Part shown: positions 10,051 to 21,324 of the stretch, piece after piece
Layout of the letters: each line of letters starts with the position of its first letter
Numbering within the stretch: the stretch's first letter is position 1
Assembly: GCF_000003815.2 (NCBI RefSeq)
Contig: NC_049980.1
Coordinates: forward strand, 14,112,686 to 14,176,685
Direction: 5' to 3'
Length of the DNA: 64,000 nucleotides
Source of the DNA: Branchiostoma floridae
Lineage: Eukaryota > Chordata > Leptocardii > Amphioxiformes > Branchiostomatidae
Notes under the pieces: model-generated
Told to the model about the DNA's origin: nothing
Database searches by the model: none
What the model saw: only the letters and a program-made list of their open reading frames with translations
Program-made: the position numbers and the translations under genes

Positions 10051-12071
10051 ATACGATATACTACATAGCACAGTGGCGCTTATTGATGTCTTCTGTCGAG
10101 TTAAAAAGCTTGTATCCATCAATGATGCTCTGCGCAGTTAGCAAACATTCGTATGTTGATGTTCCATTTGTCAAATAGCTTTCAGAGTGTGTTTTGATAA
10201 ATATATTTACAAAAAACATACGAATAATATGTAAAAGCTTCAGTATATAACCTAGCAACATTCAGCGGTACTGCAGAAGTTTCCATAGCGCGGCACATTT
10301 TATGGTGGCATTTTATTTGTTCAGGTCTTTTCAGTGCACTCAAATATATTTTTAAAAAATACTTTACTTACCCTAGCGCAGATGTAGATGCTATCATTTT
10401 TAATGGAAGTCCTTAGCTTTCAATTGTATACACTGAAGTTTTTTCTGGGCGTTTGCAGTTAATGTTTGGAGATATGTTAAATTATAGATATCTCAATAAC
10501 GTAACATTACCTCAGGTATGAAATCAATTTATATAACAATAATAATACACATATACATTTGTATGCTAGCCAAACGTGAAAGAAAGCGTGTTTGTTTTAT
10601 AGGCGGGATACCATAATTTGCAATGTCAATATAACTTTTCCAAAACATGACAACTTCAAAACTATGCATATGGTAGCCTTTCTTTGAGTGCTGTATATAA
10701 CCTTACATCACTGTGATAAGTCAAAACAAAAACATCTGTTTCCTCCTTTACTAAGAAATCTTGACTATGGCTGCTTCCCTGTCCTAAAGACTATGGACTT
10801 AAACTCATGAAGCAGATGTTGCTTTTTCAAAGTCCACTATTTATTTCATGATGACTTGACTACAATGAAATAAAGCTTGACAAAACAGAGTCCCGCAAAT
10901 GGATAAGACCGACCGACAACTTTTATATGCAACTAGATATAGTAATAATCCTTTGTGTTTGCACTTATCTATTTGTATACATATAAGAAACTACTGATTG
11001 ATTTTGGACAAATACAATATTGCACTTTGGACAAACACTAAATCTTCTAACCCTTTACAGCTAATACTCACAAAGTTGATACTTTGTAAAAAATCTTCCA
11101 GGCCACTGTACAGATCTAGTAATGACCCAATCCCAATTCCAGTTAGCTTCATTCACATACAACTTCTGGCCTTTTAGTGGAATGTACAGGCGCACACATT
11201 TATGTAATAAACTGATATGGAAATATCCAGATTACCCAGAATATTAATACAAAATAAAAACAAAATAAAAGCTTCTTAATCAATTTCCTATTCCTGTTAT
11301 TCTCCATCATCATGTACTTATGTCAAGATTACATAGGAAGACTCGCACTAGGTCTCATCACATGTATCTGACATTGACAGTGACCTCATACATGTACAAC
11401 TGTACAGTTTAAGCTCAATAGCTCCAACGCTGTGTTTTGGTGTTTTGAAAGTCATCAGCAATTGCCCATATACCTAAATATTTTTGGATGAGCATCTGAA
11501 ACATACAACTAATCCATCCTTCCCCATAGCTACCTTACATGCAAAGGCTGTTACATGGAATATCTAATACAACACAGAACATTAGAAAGTTCTCTGCATC
11601 ATGTATAATACAAGTTAGTTGTAATTAACATGCAAAACAGATACAACCTCAACATTTTCTACTCAATGTACTCTACTAGTACTATATCTTCCATCTAAAG
11701 AGACATGATTTTAAAAGAATTTGAATCTGAGTTACAGCAATTATAACATGATAACAAACACAGCACACTGCAGAATAACAAAAAAAAACTTTCTATATAC
11801 AAGCTGTCTGTACACCTCTACTACTACTAGTTTAACTTTTTACAGACTCATTGTTCATTTGCTCAGTAGCAAAGTGCTCCCATGACCACCCCTGGTCAAG
11901 GGACCGATGAGGACGATGAGACATATTGTTTAAGCCTCACTGCATTAAAGAATAGGACATGGCTGGTGTTACTGAATAATTCCTCTATGTAGAAACAGGT
12001 AATCGACTGCTGCATGATCATCAGCTTCTTGTCCCGTCATTTGTTCTTTTTAGCAATAAACTTGAGTTTGC
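10051..12071. other. AT-rich non-coding region
   Basis: No coding signal. If the candidate exon at 12072-12209 is real, the right part of this stretch would be its 3' untranslated region. AATAAA motifs for the minus strand occur, for example near 10840, but are too common in AT-rich DNA to be decisive. Confidence 0.35.
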
Positions 12072-12209
12072 TCAGGTTGGCATGATATAAATAGAATACA
12101 ACACGGGGTATTCCATATCGCCCTTGGTCCCAAAGGCAAGGAGACTGGTCCCGGTATGCCTGCTTTCCTCATATGCACCAATAGTTCGGCCATGTGTTGA
12201 GTCTGGTAC
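12072..12209 (-). CDS. candidate terminal exon of an unidentified gene
   Basis: On the minus strand a pyrimidine-containing tract ending TTCACAG (a splice acceptor) is followed by 45 open codons and a TGA. The frame starts VPDSTHGRTIGAYEESRHTG and ends LYSIYIMPT. The amino-acid mix is protein-like. I do not recognise the family and found no matching upstream exon. The nearest strong minus-strand donor is CAG|GTGAGT at about 16612, inside the right TIR edge. It may equally be chance. Confidence 0.3.
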   Translation of the reverse strand, partial: VPDSTHGRTIGAYEESRHTGTSLLAFGTKGDMEYPVLYSIYIMPT

Positions 12210-13694
12210 CTGTGAATTATAAAGACAAGAATTTCAGCCCGACTTTAACATGTACAAGTGAAATTAATATCAAAATGATCATTCAATGGGTCAAGGCAAT
12301 AATGTCAAAGACCTGAACTCTAAGCTTAGATAGCAGACAAAATGGTAGTTTGTAGATATAACTTTGAAGATGCTGCTAGCTCATGGGAAATAACAGAAAT
12401 CACAATTTTCACTCTTATGGCAGTGTGGTAAATGACTACTAGGTCTTTTACTATGTGAATGATACACATGATTTTAAAAGAATCTGAATCTGAGTTACAG
12501 CCATAACATGATAATAAACACAATGTGTGAGTGGCCAACATTTCAAAAACATTAGATAAATATTTAATTCATTATTAGTGTAAAATCTAAGTTAATAGTT
12601 TGAATGTAATGTGTTAACACACATTACAAAAATGGTTATGAAAGTATAACTTTCTTTAGCTGTTTAGAACAAAATGTATATTAACTGCTAAAAGACATAT
12701 AGCACAAAAGGGACATAATTATTAATGTAGCTCAACACCCTGTATTTCTTTACTTATTGTTTAATTACAGAAAGACAGGTTTAACCTACTAATAGTACTT
12801 AGTAAATTGCTCCAAGCCTTGCTTTTTCTTAGGCCTAGGGGGAAAATGTTGTGTTTCCTGATTCAGTCCTGAAAAAAAGTAGGGTTGGTAGGTAGGGACT
12901 GTCTGTTTTCTTCTTAGGTTTTTTTAAGGCTGGCCAAAACAGTGTGACATATTACAATACAGTTGAACAAAGTAAACTGAATTGCATGAGGACACTTGTC
13001 TTCCAATGTCAAACTGTTATTTTGTGCATACCATGTTATTGATATTACATTTATCCTTCCTTATACATGTACAGGACAAGCAGTGTTTTTACTTCAATAG
13101 GAAGCAGGCTGAATAAAAAATTCGAAACTATGTGACTCCACTGCCCACCAAAAAAAGGTCTAGGATTGACAGGTTTTTCTAGGGTAGGTACCTGGGAATC
13201 AGGAAACACAACATTTTTCCCTAGGCCTTCTAATACATAATGAGATACTGATTCAAGTTCCAACTTTTAGAAATATTAATGTATAATCATGATACACTTA
13301 TAAATGATAAGAGGGGCATTCACAAAGGGCAATTTTTTATATACAATTTCTTTTTTGTTCTAAGTTCTAGGATTTTTTCCAGAAAAAAATTGGACGGGTC
13401 GAAAAAAATAAAAATAACTTTTTCAAAAGGTCTGGGGTGAAGACACTAATTACACAGCTTACTAGTAATAAACATAAAGAAGCAACAGCCTGAGTTAGAT
13501 GACACATTTTATACAATGAATACCTTCCTTTGCCAAAGGTCTGAATATAAGGCGTTGTTTTTAATTATGTGTATGTGTATAATTTCCACACACAACTAAA
13601 TTATGTGTATAACTTCCACAGTCAGCAGTCAGTACAGGCATTACAATTTGTATCTGCCATAATATACTGTGGTATGCACATCATGTCCCTGTTA
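12210..13694. other. non-coding, nothing recognised
   Basis: AT-rich sequence. Two separate places (about 12830-12880 and 13150-13230) share words such as CCTAGG, GGGTAGG and GTTGTGTTTCCTGATTC in opposite orientation. This suggests an old foldback of about 400 bp, but I cannot fix its ends. Confidence 0.35.
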
Positions 13695-13994
13695 AAGTGA
13701 AAACTTGTGAATGGGTGATATTCAAAACAATCGTGTCGATGGTACATTTTGCTAGATAGAGGTTAAATTGTCCATTTTGAATGCAACACAAATACTGGCA
13801 AGGGGTTCTTTTTAGCCTCCACCAGGCCTTCTTATGGGAAAAAGGAATAGCAGAATTAAGCAAAAGATCTGGAAATCAGCAAGGGGAATCAGTCCACGCT
13901 AAGGTCTGCAAACTCCTTTGGTAGCATAACTAATATTAACTTCCCTGGAAAATTATAGATCCCTAAGAGATTGATAGCCAGCATAGTGAGTCTG

Positions 13995-14180
13995 GTAGAG
14001 AAGTTAGGTTCTGTTGGCATGTAGTAATGATGGGTACTCTAGTACCGGTACAGAAAATTCAGGTTCATGTACGGTCCAGGTCCAGAGGATCGGGTCCAGG
14101 TCCAGATCTAAACCTGGACCTAATTTGTGTTGTGAATGGGCAATGGTCCATTTTGCTGCAGAAATCTGTTTGCTGGAGTA
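13995..14180 (+). repeat. dispersed repeat with GGTCCAGGTCCAGAGGATC core
   Basis: This stretch matches 60498-60645: CAGGTCCAGAGGATC, AACCTGGACC, then CAATGGTCCAT and TCTGTTTG. A fragment of the same family lies at about 13695-13760 (GTGAAAACTTGTGAATGGGTGA). Type of parent element unknown. Confidence 0.55.
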
Positions 14181-14267
14181 TTCTACTTCCTGTTTTGGGG
14201 TTTGTACCAGTTTAAAACTTTAACCACTTTTAATATAGATAGCCTTGTATCTTATATTTACGAAGAG

Positions 14268-14330
14268 GACAAAAGAGACTCGGGAGCTAGAATACGGCTG
14301 GATAAGAGTACCAGGCTATAATGTAGTAGC
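14268..14330 (+). repeat. fragment of the foldback carried in the TIR arms
   Basis: AGAGACTCGGGAGCTAGAAT followed by ACGGCTGGATA and CCAGGCTATAATG matches part of the foldback inside the TIR arms (16900-16970). This shows that this foldback is an independent family that also occurs outside the arms. Confidence 0.5.
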
Positions 14331-14469
14331 ATGTTGGCACTGGGGTGGTTCAGAATGGTCCATTGTGCAGGGGGGGGGGGGCGGAATTTGCAATTTTTTC
14401 ACTTACCTCAATCTATACTGAAGGGGAGGGAGAAAAGTTTGTGGGTGACTTAATTTCATCATAGTCAGC

Positions 14470-14800
14470 CAGGGCTTGAATTACATTATTCTGCATACCT
14501 GCACTGGTGTAGGTAACATTGAGAATTACCTGCACCAGACAAATTTTACCTGCACCACTCTGGATTCAGGAAGTATGGATCATACTAAAATTGTTCAGGA
14601 ACCATTGCTATTTTTTCTTTTATACTTTATAGGTGGTAATAGTCAATGCAGCTAATAACAATCCACATAAACCTACATCATTTGTATAAAATCCAGTACA
14701 TGGACCAGTGCAGGTTAGGTGCAGGTAGACTACAAAAATATGTGCACTGTCCAATTTTACCTGCGCTAAAAGCTGCATATATGCAGGTGGTATTTCGAGG
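14470..14800 (+). mobile_element. degraded hAT-like MITE, same family as 5176-5615
   Basis: It begins CAGGGCTTGAATTAC and continues CTGCATACCTGCACTGGTG, GAGAATTACCTGCACCAGAC and GGACCAGTGCAGGTTAGGTG in the same order as the copy at 5176-5615. The right end reads GGTATTTCGAGGGG, so the terminal CCCTG is lost. It lacks the 87-bp internal duplication. Confidence 0.65.
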
Positions 14801-15707
14801 GGAGGGGCAACATTTCTGTCCCCATTTTTTGTGTTGTGTGAATGAATGAATGAAGTGAAAATGACCTGTCGGCCTTAGCCGCTCTTTCCAGAGGTCCACT
14901 ATACGTAATACATTGTACATTCATGTTTGGCTGTGATCGTGATTTTTGAGCCTGAGCAGCAGTGATTTTTTAATTGCTTTGTGCTTTGCCATATTGATAC
15001 TTAAGATGTTGTCCCTGAAAATAAATGAAAATCAAAATCAGCCAAGAGTAAGAGTAAGACCAGTTTGTAAATCTAGCATCCAACTCCAGGGTCCAGACAT
15101 GTCCATTATAAAGGTGTTATAAATGTGTGGGATGTGTGTGCCATGTGTGCTTGTTTGTGTTCAGCTAAGGGACAATGTACTAGTACATGACTACATGTGT
15201 GTGACAATAATCTGAAACTTGAAGTTGAAACTGACAGCACCAATAGGCCTAGGGTCTACATGGGGGTCTTGATTATGCTTTATTTAATAGATAAAGGCTG
15301 ACAACACATGAAATTTAGTTAAATTTTCATTTTGATTCAGTGAGCTAGAATTTTACAATCAAGGATGTTGTGTGAACCATATGATAGATTGCACATACAA
15401 GCACCAGATGCGGAGGCAGAAGCAGGACATTTTGTAGTTTGTATGGAGGGACATGGTATTGAAGGACATATTGTTGACCAAATTTTCACCAAATCCACCA
15501 AATATTATGAAATTATTATATGCTGCGTATATTTCCTAGATGTATTTCAAGCAGCAAATTTTGCTGGTAGACATCTTTACTAGTATCAGTGGGAAAATAC
15601 AGCACACAAGAGTCTCAGCTTTATTTGCTCCCCAACATTCCCCACCTTCCCGCTTAGCCATCATTGAAATTTGAATCTTTTGTGGAAGCGTGGTGGTTAC
15701 AGCCTGG
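14801..15707. other. non-coding, one unusual open frame
   Basis: Includes a GAAT microsatellite near 14839, a retroelement-tail-like CCCTGAAAATAAATGAAAATC near 15015, and an open frame at 15365-15583 (plus, 72 codons) without a recognisable domain or splice signals. I do not call it a gene. Confidence 0.35.
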
Positions 15708-15838
15708 GTACCATATCATCAATACTACTGGGGCTCCTTACACTCACTGCCCTTACTTAACTGGCCCTCCTTACACTCACTGCCCTGCAAAAAGTTGATT
15801 TTTTAGCAACGAGTGTAAGGCACTGATGGTACCTGGTC
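15708..15838. mobile_element. foldback with CCTGGGTACCAT ends and internal 40-bp duplication
   Basis: CAGCCTGGGTACCATATCATC at the left pairs with GATGGTACCTGG at the right, and inside them CCTTACACTCACTGCC pairs with a degenerate GAGTGTAAGG. The left inner arm is duplicated in tandem (CTCCTTACACTCACTGCCCT twice). Confidence 0.5.
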
Positions 15839-16059
15839 TAGAGAGATGGAGATGCAATTGAGATTGACTCTAAATGTGTTCTTGACATCAGCTTATATAC
15901 CAAAGTACCTGAATCATAATGATAATAATTTGTATTTGGGATCACTGTTTTTCCTGCATACCTGCACTGGTGATCATTAAAGTTTTTTAAACTAAAAAGT
16001 TCCACTGCACACACAACAGTTGTCAACGTATAAGTTATAGTATATGTTGTACATGCCTT

Positions 16060-16232
16060 TAAGTTTACTGGGATTTAATTTCGTGGTAGCAGGGAAAAGG
16101 ACATTTCGCTGTGGTTTAAAGTTCGCTGTAGCACCATGCCATGAAAAAAATGTTTGCGGTGGTTTTAAATTCGCGAAGTGGCCACCACAAAAACTGCAAA
16201 CATAAATCCACCGCGAACATTTCTGCATTTAC
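16060..16232. mobile_element. foldback rich in TTCGCGGTGG-type words
   Basis: Several copies of TTCGCGGTGG-like and CCACCGCGAA-like words stand in both orientations (GCGGTGGTTTTAAATTCGCG against ATAAATCCACCGCGAAC), giving strong internal self-complementarity. It is probably a MITE. The ends are approximate. Confidence 0.45.
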
Positions 16233-16599
16233 AGGTAAGGGGCAGGTAAACAAATTAGAAATACTACATTCTGCATATTGTAAATTGTAGCTGATATATC
16301 TTTCATATAGACTAACCAATAGAATCTAAAGACTTTTTTTAAGTTAATAATCTTGTCAATTTCTCAACAACAAAAAAGTCACAGTGCACACGTAACATAA
16401 GTACTAAATATTATAACCGTAACAAATTATAGGACACATAATACTGACGGTCTAGTTTATATATGGGAGCTTACTTTAATTAAAACAATGTTTATCTTCA
16501 GTGACATCTTCACGGCGATCATTATAAGGAAAACAAGAGTTCAATTCTAGAGACACAGCTGCCACACTGTGCATTAATTGTGATGATGATGTAAACGTT

Positions 16600-16620
16600 A
16601 TAACTCACCTGTAAGGCTGG
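16600..16620 (-). other. strong splice-donor-like site reading out of the right TIR
   Basis: On the minus strand CCAGCCTTACAG is followed by GTGAGTTATAAC, a near-consensus donor. It lies about 34 bases inside the inner edge of the right arm and points into the element. The preceding sequence is open for about 30 codons but has no ATG in that frame, so it could only be a 5' untranslated exon. No proof of use. Confidence 0.25.
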
Positions 16621-16645
16621 AACCGGGAGCGTTACGTTGACAGCC

Positions 16646-17197
16646 GTAATTGTACGCCGAGATTTTCTGGTTACCGCTGTGAATCTACCTCGTGCCACAA
16701 GCAACTATCAAAACTATGGCTCCTATCAGTATCAATGTGGTGTTATCTTCACAGATGCTAACCATAATCTTTTGAAAAATTATATAAACGACCGTTGTAC
16801 GGGTACTTGCTTTTACATCGCACATAAGGCTACATCTAGCCTGGTATCCAGCCATATTGTAGCTCTCAAGTCTCGCCTGCCATTTGCGGAGAGAACAGAA
16901 GAGACTCGGGACAGTGCTCGGGAGCTATGATACGGAGAGAACAGGAGCTATATACGGCTGGATACCGGGCTATCGCTACGAAAAGGCCGCCATTTTGATC
17001 ATGCTGATCAGCTGGTCTGCTCGACTCCCATCACGCATTGCGCGGCATTGCGCGGCAGCTCCCTCTTAGTCTACCAACGACAACTCTCGTTAATGACAGC
17101 GATCTGGAACATTGGATCGTAATCTATACCCGACACTATCGCCTAATAATTTCCCATTTTTAACGACAAGAAACGCTAATGACAACAGTATCGGGTG
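16646..17197 (-). repeat. right terminal inverted repeat, 552 bp
   Basis: This is the inverted copy of 616-1167. It ends CAGTATCGGGTG directly before the GTTCTTC heptamer at 17198-17204. Inside it, about 16835-16970 is a foldback from TAGCCTGGTATCCAGCC to GGCTGGATACCGGGCTA. The near-identity of the two arms means recent origin or ongoing homogenisation. Confidence 0.8.
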
Positions 17198-17204
17198 GTT
17201 CTTC
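17198..17204. repeat. right 7-bp target-site duplication of the long-TIR element
   Basis: GTTCTTC, identical to 609-615 and in direct orientation, immediately after the end of the right arm. Confidence 0.65.
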
Positions 17205-17747
17205 AACGTGTTTAGGCTGTAAATCTCTTTAAACACAGGCCTCCATTCAACGTCTTATCCTAGGGATGTCCTTAATACTTTCACATGGTGAAGCGAGAAA
17301 ATCTGCTACTTTAATTATTTCAAGAGGCAGAGAAGTCATTCTACATATTTGCGGTGAGACGTATCTTTGCGGACAGGCATCAAGTCAGGACGGATCTCAG
17401 CAATCAGTCAAGTTGACGACTATGATTATAGTTCTCCAGTCCTTGAGCGTGTCCTCCATTCTCAACTTTATCTCTATCTGAACGCGAGTCTCAAGGCCAT
17501 GCTGGGGAAAGAGATGGCTTCAAAATACAGGAAGACTATTTATCAAAGGATTCCCTTTATCAACATTGCTTGCTCCATTTATTATTGCCCTTGAAGGTAG
17601 ATCCACCGGTGAAGATCTTGTAGTAATGTTGTTGAAAGTTGGATTGCACTGTGAACAAATCGTTTCGATTCCATGCTCGCGTGAATTTGCCATTTATATT
17701 TGTCCCACGGCCTTTAACTAACATCTCCCACAGCCTTTAACTAACTT

Positions 17748-17801
17748 AGCTGGTGTATTACCCCGAAGGGCGGTTATACCGGCTATATAGATACAGATCT
17801 T
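17748..17801 (+). repeat. 54-bp dispersed motif, copy 1
   Basis: The run TTAGCTGGTGTATTACCCCG, then AAGGGCGGTTATACCGGC and TATATAGATACAGAT, is nearly identical to 54218-54278. It contains small palindromes (TATACCGGCTATA). It is too short to assign to an element class. Confidence 0.6.
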
Positions 17802-20800
17802 CATGTACATGTGTGGTTTGATGTTCAAACTAGAATTGATATCCAGCTGCAGGAGCGTGTGCATCATATAAGAATTCCCCGCACTGATTTAATCTTCATC
17901 AGAGTTACAGGGGAAAAGCATGGACGATTTGAACGATCATTGATACCTTTAAAGTCTTGCAACAGTCTCCCTGGTAGAAATTAGTCATATTAGTCATAAC
18001 ATTTTGTTTGAAGTGCCATCCACAGTGGTATAAAAGTACTTCTAGCATGGATTTGCTGCACCTTTCTAATCATCCTTAAGTGGTAAAAGCTTCTTCCAAC
18101 CATTATAGAATTAAGAATCTGTTTATTTAGAGTATGTTGTAGCCCGAGCCCTCGGGAATGCATCTTGCCAGGCTGAAATTATGGTTACCGCGCCTGGCGG
18201 CGTCGAAACAATTTGAAGCAGACGCCGAGTGCTCCGCTCTACATTGGCAGCCAGCTAATGGCACTCAGGATAATTCAGGGAGGTTTAGATATCACCATTA
18301 CATGGTGCAAATCCCCTCGTTGTTTTGTGCAGGAACCTTATAGTTCGGCTTACGGGATGGACTGACATGTGCCCTTTGAACCCCCGGATGATGCTTTGTC
18401 GCCCGTACAGAGATGGATGGCCGTGCGGGGCCGAGTGGAGATGGAAGCCTTACCGGTATACCATTGATCGTCGGGAAAGTAAACGTGGCAAAACACTTCG
18501 GGCTGCCCCATTATCACGCCATAGGGGACACCAATAGTACAATTTTCACTTCTACTGTTATGATAATCATCGAAAACGGAGTTTTTTGTTTTAGAGACGA
18601 CTGTATCCTTGCATGCTACAAAAGAGCTGTACTTGGGAGGGCAGCAACGGGTCTCTAGAATTCTGTTCCAGTCGATTATAACTTAGATGAACCAACGGTT
18701 AAGCAAGAATTGGTGTGAATATCATTGATGATTATAAACAGTCAAATATCTTCAGACAAAATAGATGTATACAATGATTATGGATTCAAGCATGTAAGTA
18801 TATTTTGCGCTTAAGATTTATGGAAATCCAACCGAAAGACATGATAACCTGGGTTACAATCAAGCTTAACTTGTAAAATATTTGGAACATAGCAGAGTCA
18901 GATACGTGAAAAATGAATAGTGAGTTGCGTTATTTGACGGATGACAACACAGATCAACATTATGTCAATGTTGTCGCACGGCTCAAGTAAAGCATCACAG
19001 TCATCCTCTCCAGGGACTGGGTTTCCAACAAGCAAGCGTAAATGAAGGCCATATAAATCCTTTTTGATTAAACTTGCAGGAAATTGCAGTGTCTGAAAGA
19101 TGGTTTAATAAACTTGTGGCCACACCTAAGCACATCAATATTATGTGATAAATGTTAGTCATCCTTTATATTACAGTCGGTAAAAATTACTGGCATTACA
19201 GCTGCTGTTGGCTTGCTTGTCTGACAGTCAGACACACATTACTCAATCATGGCGCTAGGTTTGGCTGTAAAACGTCAAACCTAGCTCAGTTGTTGACACC
19301 CATGTCAAAATACAACAGTTGATGGAATATAGAGCGTTGTGTATGGAACCCTGGTCGCGAAATCTATAAATCTTGAAGACACCTAGCGGAACTAAAAAAT
19401 ATGACATCCTAGTCCTTTTTCGGTAATGATAACAACGATGTAACAGAAAATAACTTTATTTTGCTAGTTTAAACAGTCTTAAGATTTGGTGATTACCTCC
19501 AGGAATATCCCGCTGGTGACAGTAACAGTTAAGGGTATCAACATTGCAAATAATCTGGCAGTAAGATTGCACAGGGTGTATCAAACGTTCGTCAACGCTT
19601 CCAAACGTGTGGAAAATTCATGCAATTAGAGAAAGGACCCATCTGTAAAGGCACTGCAGGGAATTGCTCTTTCCATCCCCTTTAATGCCGTATCTTAGTA
19701 GAGGGTTTATGGTTGTGTCTTTTTTGTCCTTGACAAACACATTACAGTGGATAAACTCGGATCTGAAATTCCCTAGGTTTTAGTTTGACCTCGTCGAGGC
19801 CAAAGCTACGGTCTGTTGGGAATGGGCGACCTACACCCTATTATTCGATTTAATTGAAAAGACCTGTTACGTATTGAAGGTTTCTACATCGCTGACGTGT
19901 ATCCATTGTAGTGATACGTTGGTGTAATTAAAGCGTGTTTGACGGATATTGATTCTCAAGGCACTGGAGATACTTAGGTCACTGTTTGTGTTGGGGCAAC
20001 TCCTTACTCGCGTGTATTTGTGATAAAACTCAAATCAAAATCGCAATTTGCAAAAGGGTGAACTTAAGGATGAGTCGTAAAATGTTTAAATACGCTAGAT
20101 AGCATCCCGTTGGGAATGTCACGGGATGAAATAAATTTTTTGATCCGACAGGATTCTGACCTTCGAAACCCATCACGCTTGCTGATGTCCCTCTATATAG
20201 GTAACTGCTGCATGCTGCACATGTCTAACAACCAGGGCATGCCTTATGGTCATTGCCCTGTAGTCCACGTGTTGATATGGTAGTTGGACTAAAGGAACAT
20301 AAGACGCATCTGCAGTTCCTTGGGGTCCAAACCTACACCACTTCTTCTTGACATCAAACGCCACCCAAAAGTAAAAATAAAACATAGCATGAAGATAAAA
20401 GAAAAAAGCCAAAAATTCTGCTGCAGTACCAAGGACAGGGGCCAGAATACCAACCTTGACCTTCGTCGCCACATACCATATATCACCATAATGCCATGTC
20501 ATGCATCACACGCACACACAAACCATCACAGCATCATTATGGCAGTAATAATCCGTTCGTGGGACATGTGCTGGATGATATCAGTTTATTTTTTTGAATG
20601 ATGGTTTGTGTCTCTTCATTCCGTAATCCAGCTGATAGGTACACGAATCCCCATTATTATCGCTAAATCCTTCCATCACAATCTCTGCTTTTATCTAAAT
20701 CTATGACAGTAATCCCACCATACCCACATGCTTAAGAATCATCATTGCGGGGGATAATGATTCAATTAGATATTCAGGGAAAGTAACGTTATATCGTTCA

Positions 20801-21319
20801 AAGACGGATTTTATAGAATCTGAACATCTCGATATATAATGCATTAAGTTAGAATGACACTTTCAATGTTCTTTCAACTCCGTGAATACATACATTAGCC
20901 ATCTAAACGCCTCAGTTGGTAGTCGTGTAGAGTTTTGTAACATCTCCCACTCCAGACAGGGAACTAGCTATTGTTCTGTCTCGTGTCGGATCCTCGACGA
21001 TGTTGTGTTAGTAGAATAGCTACATTTCAAAAATCAATCAACCAATCAATCGTTCGCTTGCATCATGAATTGAGGCGTGGTGGCTACAGACAGTTCAGAC
21101 AGTTAAAAATAGTGGGTCCAAACATTGGCCACTTCTTCCCGTGCACAAGACGTACCTGCAACCCAGAAAGTCCGACATACCAAGTACGAGTATTACAAAG
21201 GTCCATATGTGATTTACACACATACACACACATGCCCACCCGAAAGCATACCCTTCCTAGCAAAGGTAATCATCAATGTTTACAATAACAGACATGCATG
21301 TTACTCTTGTCTCCAACAG
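17802..21319. other. upstream region of the CUB/EGF gene
   Basis: No coding exon recognised. A CA-rich tract lies near 21218-21240. The stretch 18140-18540 is richer in GC and has a 70-codon open frame (18325-18537) after a TTTTGTGCAG acceptor-like site, but it contains no domain. At least one 5' untranslated exon of the gene at 21325 must lie somewhere to the left, because that coding exon begins with a splice acceptor. Confidence 0.4.
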
Positions 21320-21324
21320 GACCA

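Larger units (their letters stand above)
616..17197. mobile_element. putative 16.6-kb DNA transposon with 552-bp terminal inverted repeats
   Basis: The element starts CACCCGATACTG and ends with its reverse complement CAGTATCGGGTG. The first and last 552 bases are inverted copies of each other, and both outer ends abut the 7-bp direct repeat GTTCTTC. Long TIRs plus a short TSD are what known cut-and-paste transposons leave. The inside carries a 100-N gap, several MITEs, a SINE-like copy and a tandem array, but no open frame that I recognise as a transposase or integrase. It may be a non-autonomous or decayed giant element, or an element whose gene is split by introns or lost in the gap. A 7-bp TSD does not by itself identify a superfamily (P-like, Dada and hAT elements have 6-8 bp). 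Alternative explanation: an inverted segmental duplication or an assembly artefact, which would not predict the matching heptamers. Confidence 0.55.

Noticed and set aside
15365-15583. 72-codon frame (LCEPYDRLHIQAPDAEAEAG...)
   Set aside because: Looks protein-like at first but has no splice sites or family resemblance, and lies amid transposon debris.
16637-16930. 97-codon open frame (and its twin at 883-1236 minus) as a gene within the TIR
   Set aside because: Both frames are identical only because the arms are inverted copies. There is no domain, and the frame runs through a non-coding foldback.
18325-18537. frame after an acceptor-like TTTTGTGCAG as an upstream exon
   Set aside because: Open for 70 codons but without a donor in a fitting place and without a recognisable motif. 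It could be untranslated exon sequence, which cannot be judged here.
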